Shown here one piece after another: positions 54,225-64,000 of a stretch of 64,000 nucleotides of DNA. How positions within the stretch are numbered: position 1 is the stretch's first letter; every line of letters begins with the position of its first letter. The notes beneath the pieces are model-generated. The model was given only the letters and a program-made list of their open reading frames with translations. It had not been told where the DNA came from and ran no database searches. A program made the translations under genes and the position numbers. Origin of the DNA: Thamnidium elegans (lineage: Eukaryota; Mucoromycota; Mucoromycetes; Mucorales; Mucoraceae); assembly GCA_025201345.1 (NCBI GenBank), contig JAIXMG010000002.1, forward strand, positions 434,001-498,000. The letters run 5' to 3'.

Positions 54225-55151
54225 TTAATTATATATGCCAATTTGTTTACTTTGTCTCCACCCTACAGACTGCGGATTCAAAACAAAGATAACAACCAAA
54301 ATAATCAAAAGCGAAATCGTAAATATCCCAAACGCAATACGAGACCGTTTTCGCCAAACGCGATCAATTCTCCTACTAGCCGAAGTTTGCTTATTTGCAT
54401 ATCCAGAGAAATAAAACGCCCCAAACAACCAAACGGGCGGAAACAAGAACCCAAACACAAAGCAAAGAAAAGACCTACGACATCCGTATTTTTTAGCAGA
54501 GCCACCACCTTCTTCTTCATCTGCTTGTTTTTCGTCCGGATCAGGAGACCCAACTGAGCTTGTATCGCCTTGATCTGTTGCTTCTTTACACAGCTGCTTT
54601 GCCTTTTCTGAAATATGTCTTTTCCAACGCGCGGTATGACTAGCCTCGTCTTGTTCTTGATCCGTGTCTTGTGCATTACTACTAGTATTCGACATAGGTT
54701 GTGCTCTCATCTTTTTTAACAGCTCTAATCGTTCGATCAATGTATTTTCGTCTTTGGGGCCCCACGCTTTATCTGCATCCATCAGGTTAGGAAGCGTAGG
54801 TGTCATGGCTGCAGTGGATGTCTCTGTATTGGTGCTATTGAAATCACAGCTCTGTCGCTCGTATTTGGGCGACTTTATGCTGTTTTCTATATGATAGTTA
54901 CCATCATCAATCAATCGATCGATCTTTCGCTGGTGTTGCTGCTGCTGCTTTTGATATTCCTCTTCTTCTTCTTGGTTTAACCCGTGGATAAATGCTCCAA
55001 AGGAGTACTGCGGCTCAAAGAAAGCGTCCCAACGTTGTCTTTGGATGTGTGCATCTGTATCTAGTTTTTTTAAGCCTTGAGGGTACTGCTGTGTTGTTCC
55101 TTCAATTAAATCCATACTATTTCGTGTGGAATTTGAGTTATTGTATGTCAT
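54225..55151 (-). CDS. Predicted two-TM membrane protein, function unknown
   Basis: Intronless, 308 aa from the ATG at 55151 (MTYNNSNSTRNSMDL). An upstream in-frame ATG exists but would add a poly-Phe segment across an AT-rich leader, so it is rejected. Residues 1-225 are hydrophilic and probably disordered with Q, E and S/T runs. Two hydrophobic segments follow: RRSFLCFVFGFLFPPVWLFG after a short CxR motif, and RIAFGIFTISLLIILVVIFV, separated by a basic loop (RRIDRVWRKRSR). The layout of a long cytosolic tail with a C-terminal hairpin is common in fungal membrane proteins of unknown role. I do not recognise the family. Confidence 0.72.
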   Translation of the reverse strand: MTYNNSNSTRNSMDLIEGTTQQYPQGLKKLDTDAHIQRQRWDAFFEPQYSFGAFIHGLNQEEEEEYQKQQQQHQRKIDRLIDDGNYHIENSIKSPKYERQSCDFNSTNTETSTAAMTPTLPNLMDADKAWGPKDENTLIERLELLKKMRAQPMSNTSSNAQDTDQEQDEASHTARWKRHISEKAKQLCKEATDQGDTSSVGSPDPDEKQADEEEGGGSAKKYGCRRSFLCFVFGFLFPPVWLFGAFYFSGYANKQTSASRRIDRVWRKRSRIAFGIFTISLLIILVVIFVLNPQSVGWRQSKQIGIYN

Positions 55152-55344
55152 TTTTTTTTTTAGCGGAAAAAAAAAGAAAAAGATATAAAACAAAAAACAA
55201 AAAATTGCTGTAGAATATATTTTACGGGACACGGAAATATTTTTAAATACTTGTTTGTTACTTTATGAAAGGATTTTTTTTAAATATGTTTTTTTATTTT
55301 ATTTTTAAAAGCTATAATATTATGTACAAAAATGAAAAATCGAG

Positions 55345-56391
55345 TTATTGCTGTTTGTAATGAACTTCAGAAAGTTCACGAAGACGAGTAGCAGCTTGCT
55401 CAGGCGTCAAATCGCGCTGAGGCTCACCCAACATTTCAAAGCCTACCAAAAACTTGCGCACCGTAGCACTTCTTAAAAGAGGAGGATAATAATGAAGATG
55501 AAGATGAGCTGTATCCGTTTCATCGTTCAAGGGCTTCTGGTGGATACCCATCGAGTATGGGAAGCTCGTTTGGAACAAATTATCATAACGACAAGTAATA
55601 CGACGAATAGCATCCGCAAGATCCGTTTGTTGTTTATCGTTCATCTCCGGCAAGCTGCCAATATGCTGCTTGGGCAACACCATCACTTCAAACGGCCACA
55701 CTGCCCAAAACGGCACCACCACCAAGAAACTATCGTTTTCAAACACAGTACGTTTACGTTCAGGATCATTTAATTCTCTTTGAGCATAGTCACACAATAA
55801 ACATTTACCATCATGTTTCTCCTTATACTCTTGTAACGCAATCAATTCCTTACCGGGTTCCTCAGGCACGCTTTCCGTACACCACATTTGACCGTGAGGA
55901 TGGGGATTGGAGCAACCCATTGCTGCACCCTTATTCTCAAAGATTTGAACGTGGTTGACGTATTCCTTCTCCTTCATTTCTAAATAGCTTGAGGTCCAAA
56001 TCTCCACTACCTTTTTGATATCTTCGACGGGCATTTCAGCTAATGTCAAGTCATGACGAGGAGAGAAACAAATGACATGACATTCACCACGCACGCCTTC
56101 TACCTTGATTAAATCGTCGTCATTGGCTTCCAGTTCGGGTTGGTCGGCCTTGACCGCTGCAAAATCATTAGGGAAACGGAACGTAGATTCATATTTTGGG
56201 TTGTCTTCACCGTTGGCACGATGGTTACCAGGGCAAAGGTAACACTTGGGGTCATACTCAGCACGTTGCTCCATATCCGCTCCTTCTTGTTGTCCTTGCC
56301 AAGGTCTTTGTGTACGATGAGGTGAACAAAGTACCCATGACTTTGTAAGTGGATTATAACGACGATGTGAATTATTGCTAAAGTCAAACAT
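55345..56391 (-). CDS. GAL7: Galactose-1-phosphate uridylyltransferase
   Basis: Intronless, 348 aa, normal family length. It is the Leloir-pathway HIT-superfamily enzyme that exchanges UMP between UDP-glucose and galactose-1-phosphate through a uridylyl-histidine. The active-site motif is SNPHPHGQMW with the nucleophilic second His. The structural metal site is represented by CYLCPGNHRANGEDN. Other family blocks are YNPLTKSWVLCSPHRTQRPW, GECHVICFSPRHDLTLAEMP, ECHV/ENKGAAMGCSNPHPHG and HLHLHYYPPLLRSATVRKF. The neighbouring Zn2Cys6 regulator is on the same strand upstream, but a regulatory link is only speculation. Confidence 0.97.
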   Translation of the reverse strand: MFDFSNNSHRRYNPLTKSWVLCSPHRTQRPWQGQQEGADMEQRAEYDPKCYLCPGNHRANGEDNPKYESTFRFPNDFAAVKADQPELEANDDDLIKVEGVRGECHVICFSPRHDLTLAEMPVEDIKKVVEIWTSSYLEMKEKEYVNHVQIFENKGAAMGCSNPHPHGQMWCTESVPEEPGKELIALQEYKEKHDGKCLLCDYAQRELNDPERKRTVFENDSFLVVVPFWAVWPFEVMVLPKQHIGSLPEMNDKQQTDLADAIRRITCRYDNLFQTSFPYSMGIHQKPLNDETDTAHLHLHYYPPLLRSATVRKFLVGFEMLGEPQRDLTPEQAATRLRELSEVHYKQQ

Positions 56392-56583
56392 TTTTTTTTT
56401 TAAAAAGAGGAAAAAGAGAAAATGAAAGAAGGGAAAAAAAAAAAAGTTGGTTTTTCTTTTTTTCTTAAGTACATTAAAAAAAATAGAAACACCGCGGAAT
56501 AGGTTCGCTTACGTAAACCGTTGAGTTTTAATAACAGGTTTTTTGCTTAAGTAATTAAAAAACCGATTTCAAAAATAATGACA

Positions 56584-59188
56584 CTATAGATTGTACCCAG
56601 TCTCTGATAACAATTTGACCATTTCTACAAAAGTAACGGATTAGCTATTAGATAGAATACTAGAAATATATAAATTTACCTTGCCATTCTATGCCGCTAG
56701 AAGCATTCCATAACGACATTTGCTGATCTATAATCGCTTCGTCATTTTTATTCTGAGAGGGCTCCTCATCTGCTATCACTTTTGATAACATGGATAAGAA
56801 CGGGATCAACGATTTCTATAACATTAATAATAAGTGACTTGTTATTAAAATAAAATAAAATGTTTAAACCTCAGTTATATAATCTTCTAAAGCTATGTGC
56901 CTTTGTTGAAACCTTTCAGATAAACTCTTTGATTCAGCTATAGTATCTGCATTGATATTTCTATAATTTAAAAACAATAACATTTGTGTTTGACTTAAAC
57001 AAAAAGCTAAACAAAAAATATCTTAGTAACTAAAATGACAAAGTTTTTTCTAACTTACTTGAAATCGACCAAAAGCATAACAAACTGGTAGGTTCAATGA
57101 CTTCAAATAACTCGACTGCAGTTTTTAAAGTTTCTTGACACTCATTGGGCATTTTCACATTCGAATCATTTACTGTTCCCATGGAAATAAATGGTCTTTT
57201 CGACAAAAGATACACAGCACAATATGCCAACCTTAATTTACCAGCTGGGAAGAAAATGAAAAAAAGTTAGTACACAAACTAGATAAAAAGCGGGAAAATA
57301 TTTTCTAACCACCGCCATTTAATTTTGTTTGTAATTCTGGATTCATTTCTTTCCCAGAAATAAGTGATAATTCTTTATCTGTCAAATTCAAATCATCTGG
57401 TAAATTTCGTTTCCACTCTAAAAGCATTATTTCTAAATTGCGAGAGATGTTTTCTAGTCCAGCTCCCTTTGATGACATGATACGTGCCCTTGGTGAACAA
57501 AGTGCACGGAGAATATCACCCAAGATACAAGTTAATTTCACAAGGTGTGTGAATTGTGCGTAGGTCGTATCTTCTGAGTCGGGGTAGTCTACATCGCAAT
57601 CTGCATCTGATATAGTTAATGGTCTACAAATAGAGATATTAGAGATTAAGGATAAAAAAAAAGAGAAAAAAATTACCTTCCCAGAGAAGCGCAGACCACA
57701 CGATCGATTACATAAGCTGACCACCATAATCTCTTTTTAGCTTCTGTGTCCTTTTTTGGTATTCCTTCATGTTGCGTATTCGCTCTATGGAGACCTAAAT
57801 CTTGAGCCTAATAAAAAGGATATGTTGATTACATAATCACACAAAAAAAAAACTTTAATTTCATCTTACCATTTTAACAGCAATACTTGTAGTAATCCAA
57901 TCCGCACTTTCCAACCCCCATTTTGAAGCATTTGCAGCATTCAATAATAACACTTGAATAGTCTCAATTTTAGGCTCAAGAAAATCCAAATCAAAATTCA
58001 GGTCCAATTGCTTTGAGATATCGTGATAAAGACTGGCACGATCAATTTTGTATTTTTTTACCAATGCGTCATCTTTTTTCAATAGCCTACATGTCACACG
58101 ACACAGTGTCATAATAATCGCTATAAACATTGAGTGGTAACTCTTCTTTTTGTAATTCTCGTAAAATTGTTCTTGATCGATAATAGGTAAAATAGGATTA
58201 AAGCGTTTAAAATACCTATTTTTTTTTTTTTTTTACAAGTATTTAATATTTAAGATATATCAAATAATTCCCTCTTTCTTACATGTCAACTAAATAATTA
58301 GTTAATTCTTTAGGTGGTAACTTCCATTCTGCATCATACTTTCTACCAAGCCCAAAGTTCTCCAAATTATCTCCATCAAACCTAGCAATCATCAAATCAT
58401 CTTCATGTCCCTCCAATGGTCTAGGAAGTACTTCAGACGCATCAGGCCTCAGAATTGAATTTTCTTTAGGGAATAATCGACTCAACAGGTAAATACCAGA
58501 GGAACTGCCAACGTAAGAAAACGGTTCATCACTCCTCTGTTTACAAGTAATTCTATAAGCTTCTTCTTCGTCATCTTCTTTTGTATCCGAGCCACTAGCA
58601 TGCGAATCTACAGAATCTGAATCGGCGGAAGCAGTGGCGGCCCTCAATTGTTCGGCGCTTTGGGCGGTTTTGCTTCCTTCGTTTTGTAAATTTCCGTTGG
58701 TCGCAATATTCATTAATAGTTTTTCCATGCGTTTTAATCTGCTCTCTAATCCTTCCACGTATCCTTTTGGCGGTCCACGTTTTTTTGCTGCCTACACAAA
58801 CACATAATGTACATAATTTAAAAAGGTAAAAAGGTTTTTCCCTGACTTTTTTTTTTTTTTTTGTATGTTACCTCTTTAAATGTACATTGTTTGCTATAGC
58901 TTTTACAAGAGGTGCAAGGATTTTGTGGGTATGCACTATCATAATCACATCTATAATTTTTTTCTCTTAGAGAAGTGTTATCTTTTATTGTTATTTTTCT
59001 TCTTTTACCTTATCTTTTTTCTTCTGCAAAGGTCACCTTAAAAAATGTTAATTAGACATGGAGCAAACTTTTTTTTGTTTTGTTTTTATTTTACATGCTC
59101 TATCTTTTTTAGTTCGTTTGCGGCTTTCTGCGGTAGGAATAGGACGTGTGGGAAGGTACATGTTTTGAGGGAATATACGTTGGTCCAT
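56584..59188 (-). CDS. Zn2Cys6 fungal transcription factor
   Basis: Eleven exons: 59095-59188, 59009-59036, 58872-58950, 58283-58791, 57870-58215, 57677-57807, 57310-57623, 57059-57244, 56870-57006, 56680-56815, 56584-56624 (666 aa; the total is an exact multiple of three). The binuclear zinc cluster is split over three exons: KRTKKDRA|CDLCRRKKIR|CDYDSAYPQNPCTSC...QC. Exon 2 is a 28-nt microexon carrying CDLCRRKKIR. A coiled-coil-like linker (GLESRLKRMEKLL) follows, then the Fungal_trans domain with YFKRFNPILPIIDQ and AQDLGLHRAN...KKRLWWSAYVIDRVV. Residues between the two are acidic and Ser-rich. Target genes are unknown; the nearest metabolic gene is GAL7. Confidence 0.92.
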
Positions 59189-59324
59189 TCAACTTTTTTA
59201 AACTTTTTTCTCTCCTTGACGAAAAAATAAAAAAAATAAAGAACGCAAAAAAAAAAGTTGTCAATACTTTTTTTTATTTTGTTTGTATCCATGTTTAAGC
59301 CAATGGAAATCAACCTCTCTTGTA

Positions 59325-59384
<60 letters not shown>

Positions 59385-59963
59385 AACGACCTTTTTGAAG
59401 CTTGTTCTTTTTTTCATCCCCTTCCTCTTGTATTAAGGAGAGAAGAAGAGAAAAGAGTAACACTCTTTATTTGTAGCAAGTACCACGATACAGTACTGTG
59501 CCTGATGATTTTTCTGGTTTATAATAAAGTAGTTCACTGGTTAGAAAAAACCTCTTACAATTGGTGTTTTTTGTTTATGTATTTTAAAAAGTGATATATG
59601 GTTAAGGTTAATAAAAAAAAAAAAAAAACCTTCTTTCGCTTCTTGTGTTTATGCATTTGAGTTTCAAAAAGAAAACGTTCTATCTAAAAAGTCCGGTTTT
59701 CAGTAACCACGAACAAGAAAAGAGGAAAACAACGTATTTTTTTTTTTACAAGTAGTGTAAATACAATATCTAATATGTAGTACATTGTGCATTTAAATAT
59801 TAAATCTTGTTATGATACCATGAGCAGTTACAAAAAAAAAAAAAAAAAAAAAATTAGTTGCCAAGATATATAAACAAACCGTCCTTAAAAATCGGGCCCT
59901 TTTTTTCTCTTTTCTTCCGCTCTTTCCTCACTTTTTTTTATATATATATATATGTAAAAAAAA
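59189..59963. other. Intergenic region with a 56-nt poly-A run
   Basis: No gene. Includes A56 at 59327-59382, A-rich tracts near 59613 and 59831, and an (AT)5-like stretch immediately before the next start codon. Contains the promoters of two divergent genes. Confidence 0.5.
59327..59382 (+). repeat. 56-nt uninterrupted poly-A tract
   Basis: Longest homopolymer in the window. Others of 26-34 nt lie at 20856-20889, 42335-42360, 44174-44207, 46689-46716 and 63028-63053, mostly within introns or spacers. Confidence 0.9.
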
Positions 59964-60896
59964 ATGAATTATGGACATTATGAACCACAATATCATTCTC
60001 GTCATAATCGAGCTTATTATCATCAACAACAGCAATACATACAAGACGACTATCAACCAATAATGACACGATCATATTCTGCAGGAACAAACCAGTACAA
60101 CAATTATCAGTACCAACAACCTCGACAACTTCAGGAGTATTATGATTACGTACCACCTACTCGTAAAAGAAGAAATAAAATAGATCGAACGGTTAACTTA
60201 CACTTGGATGGAGAACCTATGAACGATCTTGAAGTCATTGCTGCTAAAAATGCTGCTAAAAACGAAAGAAAGAGTAAAATTGTGTACCCAGATCATGACC
60301 AATTATTATTTCAAGAAAATCATCATTCAGTGTCACCATTAAACACAATGATGGAATCTTTATCTGTTTCATCACTTGATTCTACCCTAGTAGATACTGA
60401 ATCCACCGCTTCTTGTAGCAACTTGAAAGATGAACAACAACAACAACAACAACAACAACAAGAACAGGTTGTTAATAAAAAGAAAGCATGGCCTTTTGTC
60501 TGTTTATTTAAAAAGAAGCCTGCTTTATCAACTACGACAACAACAAGTCCACCAACACCTGTATTATCACCAGACTGTAATAGTACTTCACAGCCTTCTT
60601 CTTCTACTACTTGTTCTCCTTTTGAGGAATTAGACGGTGTGTGGGCTTTTACTTATCCAACCGTAATTCCCATGACTCCTGCTGTTTGGGTCAGGTTTGA
60701 TACTGAGAACCAAAAACTGATATCGGATCATGTGAGATCTGCTTTACCTGTCGTACAATTTACGGATTCCCATATTGGTAGTTTTAGAGTACCCATCACT
60801 GTTATTCCTGCTCAAATGGCTTGCTATATCCCTATTGCAAATCAATTATCTCGTCTCGAATTAAACTACATTCGATCTCACTTAACACAGCAATAA
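59964..60896 (+). CDS. Q-rich protein of unknown function
   Basis: Intronless, 310 aa. Residues 1-65 are rich in Tyr, Gln, His and Asn (prion-like composition). A basic patch follows (PTRKRRNKIDRT), then a Ser/Thr-rich region with a Q9 run, a KKKAWPFVCLFKKK segment that may be a palmitoylation or membrane-association site, and a Ser/Pro-rich linker. The last 85 residues are the most folded-looking part, with VWAFTYPTVIPMTPAVWVRF and MACYIPIANQLSRLELNYIR. No family recognised. It starts directly after a TATATATATA stretch. Confidence 0.7.
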   Translation: MNYGHYEPQYHSRHNRAYYHQQQQYIQDDYQPIMTRSYSAGTNQYNNYQYQQPRQLQEYYDYVPPTRKRRNKIDRTVNLHLDGEPMNDLEVIAAKNAAKNERKSKIVYPDHDQLLFQENHHSVSPLNTMMESLSVSSLDSTLVDTESTASCSNLKDEQQQQQQQQQEQVVNKKKAWPFVCLFKKKPALSTTTTTSPPTPVLSPDCNSTSQPSSSTTCSPFEELDGVWAFTYPTVIPMTPAVWVRFDTENQKLISDHVRSALPVVQFTDSHIGSFRVPITVIPAQMACYIPIANQLSRLELNYIRSHLTQQ

Positions 60897-61007
60897 AAAT
60901 AAAAATAAAAAGTTGGGTAAATATTTTATCCGCGTGTACATATAAAGAATAAATAAAAAAAATTTTGCCCGTCTTTTCTTTTCCTTCTTTTATTTCCCTT
61001 TCTTTGT

Positions 61008-61968
61008 ATGGCTAATCGATATCTACTAGAACAAGTATTTAGTTACTTTGGTCTTGTATTCTGGTCTTTACAATTAGCTCCTCAAGGTATCACACAGAAA
61101 ATAATGAAATCGAGAACCCACTTATATAAACCGAAAAACATAAAGCATGGAAAACGTATAAAAGAGGTACGTCAACTGGCGTATCTGTTTGGACCATGTT
61201 TATTTGGTCTTTAGCAGGTTTATTTATGGGCGTATACAATATTGGTCTGAATGTAGCCATTGCGCTTTGGATTCAACCTCAACTCTTTACTTTCATTGCT
61301 GTTATTTGTCTCATGCAAGAGTTCAAGTACCAGTACCACTGGTCAAACTTAAAGACAACATTTGGTTTTATTATTGTATGTCTAGTTTTAGGTGCACTAG
61401 AAGTAGGCTTTCTTTTTGCGTACAAGGTACTAAAGATATAATTTATTTGCGTACATAATTATTATTTTTTTGACACTTTTTATGTACCTTTTTTTTTAAA
61501 AAAAAAATGTAGCGTGCCGAATCAGATAACAATCAAGGAGCTTTACGCTTATTTGGTATTTTACCTGTAATATTTATTTTAGGTGGTTTTTTACCTCAAT
61601 ATTATGAGATCTTTCGTAAGTTAAACTCCCCCCAATGTATACATTTTTGTACTAAAGAAAAAAAAGGATATAAACTTAGGCGATAAAAGAGTCATAGGTA
61701 TATCCCATTTATTCCTAGCAATGGACTGTTCCGGTTCTGTTTTTTCTATCTTAGCACTTGGTAAATATATATATATGAACCTATAATAATATGTACTAAC
61801 ACAATTTAAAATCACTTAGTATTCAGTAACTCTATGGACGCTTTAAACTTGGCTAACTATATAGCCATCGCATGTCTAGATTTAGGTATACTATCACTTT
61901 ATTACATTTTTGAATGGTACCAAAAGCGTATTACTATTCAACTAGACAGAGATAGTGTCACTGTGTAA
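61008..61968 (+). CDS. PQ-loop repeat membrane protein
   Basis: Five exons: 61008-61086, 61146-61426, 61513-61615, 61680-61760, 61820-61968 (230 aa). Two PQ-loop motifs are visible: QLAPQAWKTYKRGTSTGVSV (completed by intron 1) and GGFLPQYYEIFRDKRVIGIS (split by intron 3). About seven TM helices are expected, the usual size for SWEET/PQ-loop transporters such as the yeast Ypq vacuolar basic amino acid exporters or cystinosin relatives. The intron-1 acceptor at 61144-61145 was chosen to restore the conserved WKTYK segment. Its 3' end overlaps the predicted antisense gene by 27 bp. Confidence 0.85.
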
Positions 61969-62379
61969 ATGTTCATAACACCAAATTTTCAACTTTAAAG
62001 GCATTATCCATGACCACATCTTATATCCTACAAAGCAAAAAAATTTCCACTGACCCAACAAACTACCGACAGTTATAATCATAACTGTATAGACAAATAA
62101 TTCTGCAAAAAAGAATGCAGCATAGTAATACCATACATCATCTATTTTTTATAAATAAATACTTAATTCTTTACTGTTTTTTCTTTTTCTTTTACTTGTT
62201 AACCCGGTTAAAAGGAGTCTCGTTACTTTCATACTAGAAGAACCAACAAGACCAAAGATACAAAACCTCCAAAACCATACAAGATAATACTTGTAATCTT
62301 TTTGTTCTGAATCAAATCGAACACTTCTTGCTTGTTGTTGTTGTTCAACATCTTGTGATAATAAGTTGGTGCTTTCCAT
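61942..62379 (-). CDS. Small membrane protein, function unknown (exon junction uncertain)
   Basis: Exon 1 starts MESTNLLSQDVEQQQQARSV at 62379 and reaches YKYYLVWFWRF. Exon 2 begins after an AG near 62150 and reads DVWYYYAAFFFAELFVYTVM, then GSLLGQWKFFCFVGY and MWSWIMPLKLKIW to a TAG at 61942-61944. The best-fitting donor is GTATCT near 62258, giving about 108 residues of exon 2; other donors would change one or two junction residues. The predicted protein has a short Q-rich tail and three or so hydrophobic segments. Its start lies 104 bp from the divergent TMEM234-like start, so they share a promoter. Confidence 0.5.
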
Positions 62380-62483
62380 CTGATAAGCGGGGGTTTAAAC
62401 ACCAAAAAAAATTAGTTAGTTCAGAAGAAGGAAAGAGAAACTCACAAAATAACTTTCCTTTTTATACTTTTTTTTCAAACAAA

Positions 62484-63161
62484 ATGTTGTCTGATTCATT
62501 ACGTAAGAAATAAAAATAAAAACGTCCTTTTTTTTATTTACTTTTTTTTTTTTATGTGTGTATATAGGTCAATTGATTGGATTCGTACTAGGTATATATA
62601 TATTAATATAACCTCTCTTTCTGTGTGTGTTGAAAAGTAAACACCTTTTTTTTATATTAGTTGCTATTTGTTGGGGCTCAACAAACCCTTTAATTAAACT
62701 TGGAAGTGAAGGACTCGATAAAGTCTCTGAAAAATACCCAGATGGTGGAATAAAGAAATGGTTAGCAGAACTTAAATACCTTTTTACAAAGTGGCAGGTA
62801 TAACTTTTTTTTCTCTCTCTTTTATTTCTTAAAGGCTAAAATATTGCTTCATCTGTACCATAGTACGTTTTACCATTATTGCTTAATCTAAGTGGATCAG
62901 TAGTTTATTATTATACCTTGGGAAAATCTGACATGTCGCTTGCTGTTCCCATTACCAACTCACTTACTTTTATATTTTCTTTATTAACTGGTTTATGCCT
63001 AGGTGAAAAAATTGGTGGCAAAGGTATAAAAAAAAAAAAAAAAAAAAAAAAAACTTTAAAATAAAACACCCAAAATCTCAAACAAGAAAAAAAAAATAGA
63101 TGCTTGGTTAGGAATGGGATTAGTTGTTGCTGGTGTAGCTATCTGTGTTACCGGAAAATAA
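62484..63161 (+). CDS. TMEM234: TMEM234 family membrane protein
   Basis: Five exons: 62484-62502, 62568-62591, 62661-62797, 62864-63023, 63100-63161 (133 aa). The first two exons are only 19 and 24 nt. The protein is a four-TM EamA/DMT-like small membrane protein: FVLVAICWGSTNPLIKLGSE opens the first helix, YVLPLLLNLSGSVVYYYTLG the second, then VPITNSLTFIFSLLTG and LGMGLVVAGVAICVTGK. The family is conserved from fungi to animals with poorly defined function. Intron 4 contains an A26 run. Confidence 0.92.
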
Positions 63162-64000
63162 AAAAATAAAAAAAGTTTTTAAAAAGGCACTGCGGTGTAT
63201 TTTAGATGTTTAAAACAGGACAAACTATAATGGCATAAATATATATGTGCTAAAATCACTCATAATTGAAAGACGATCGATGAGCACATCCATTACGAAA
63301 GGTACAGTATTTAAAAGCTGTTTGTTTAGTACGCACCGAAAACTTTTATCTATTATGATATATAATACATTACCTAGTCCATTGCGATACTCAGATCTTC
63401 TTCAAAATTCAGTATTGGCATCCCCATCTATTATAGTATCAAAATCTTTACCTACTATTATACTCATACGCTATTTTTTTCTTCTTCTTTTGGTTTCTTT
63501 ATTACGCCAACGTTTTTTTTTTAGTGATAAAGCATATACAATTATATATTCTCATATATATTTACACGTACATGATTATCTCACGCGTCTTTATCAGTTT
63601 ATGACTAATTTATATGTGTATATGCTTGATCACATCACTACTATCGTTTGTCCGAGTTGAGATAATTTCAAAAAAAAATTAATGACTTTTGTACCGACCT
63701 TTTTAAAAATTCGATATGAAATCAGGAAAGCATCAAAGGACCTTAGCCTTTCTATTAAATATGTTTAAAAGATGTCGTTCTATAAGATACAACTATAAAA
63801 AAAAAATGTAGTTTTTGTAGTGAATATAGCTATACGTAGTCCTTATAGTCTGTGCGGTGTTTGTAGTCTTCGTAGTGTATATAGTCGAATACTTTGAAGC
63901 TTGATTTCTCGAGATATAGCAAGAATATAAATTTCTTTTTAGTATCGTCAAAACGCCTGAATTTGTAGCTTTTAAATGCTTATTTGGATGTCACTGTAAC
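63162..64000. other. Right-end AT-rich region
   Basis: No supported gene. The only long plus-strand frame (63247-63660) lacks codon or domain support. The last 200 bp contain several TAGTCTT/TATAGTC-like short repeats (about 63835-63885) without recognised function. Confidence 0.4.

Noticed and set aside
59086..59594. Frames crossing the 56-nt poly-A tract
   Set aside because: They consist mainly of poly-Phe or poly-Lys translation of the homopolymer and overlap the first exon and promoter of the Zn2Cys6 gene.
63247..63660. Open plus-strand frame of about 137 codons at the right end
   Set aside because: It starts at a non-ATG codon, its first ATG gives a low-complexity Leu/Phe/Ile-rich product, and there are no splice sites, domain motifs or neighbours supporting it.

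Overview
This window is nuclear DNA of an early-diverging filamentous fungus, most likely Mucoromycota (Mucorales-like). The evidence is AT-rich sequence with many long A/T runs; short introns, mostly 45-90 nt, with GTAAGT-type donors and some CTAAC branch-like sites; a CotH-family secreted protein; and several gene families (PD-(D/E)XK-like, serine-recombinase-like, RuvC/Fanzor-like, Hsp70-like) that I know as recurrent in Mucoromycota. All intron-exon structures were worked out by hand from reading frames and splice consensus. Every model marked as a complete CDS adds up to a whole number of codons unless its entry says otherwise.

Layout. 0.3-11 kb is ordinary gene space: CotH protein, NAD kinase, a four-LIM paxillin-like protein, and the vacuolar membrane M28 protease Pff1, then tRNA-Thr(AGT). 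11.3-16.9 kb is a transposon and relic zone. It opens 76 bp after the tRNA with a complete gag-only LTR element that has paired 141-bp LTRs, a primer site, a polypurine tract and a 4-bp target duplication. It also holds older relics of the same family, a broken nuclease-like gene and a MITE. 16.9-23.8 kb returns to genes: AP-2 alpha, the RNase P/MRP p30 subunit, and a Ca2+-regulated mitochondrial carrier. 23.9-33.5 kb is the densest accessory zone: a deleted Tc1/mariner element, a broken nuclease-like gene whose intron has captured about 480 nt of LSU rDNA, a TIR element with about 78-bp ends, a RuvC/Fanzor-like relic, a gag relic, and a near-perfect 489-bp inverted repeat that duplicates part of a third nuclease-family gene around a 1.9-kb spacer.

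34-43.7 kb holds the TORC2 subunit Sin1, TBP, Vam7, a PP2C phosphatase and a mitochondrial membrane protein. 44-46.6 kb holds a small unknown gene and a serine-recombinase-like pseudogene. That pseudogene is interrupted by a 363-bp MITE with 30-bp TIRs and a perfect 9-bp target duplication (Mutator-type). 46.9-50.4 kb is an eight-exon Hsp70/actin-fold-like gene that appears intact but lacks a visible N-terminal phosphate loop. 51.4-63.2 kb carries RRN3, a two-TM protein, galactose-1-phosphate uridylyltransferase, a Zn2Cys6 regulator, a Q-rich protein, a PQ-loop protein, a small membrane protein and a TMEM234 homologue.

The housekeeping genes do not form a pathway cluster. The accessory islands tell one story: three members of one PD-(D/E)XK-like family, a serine-recombinase-like gene and a RuvC-like gene are all damaged to different degrees by ±1 changes in A runs, deletions, nested insertions and rDNA capture, while the adjacent housekeeping genes are intact.
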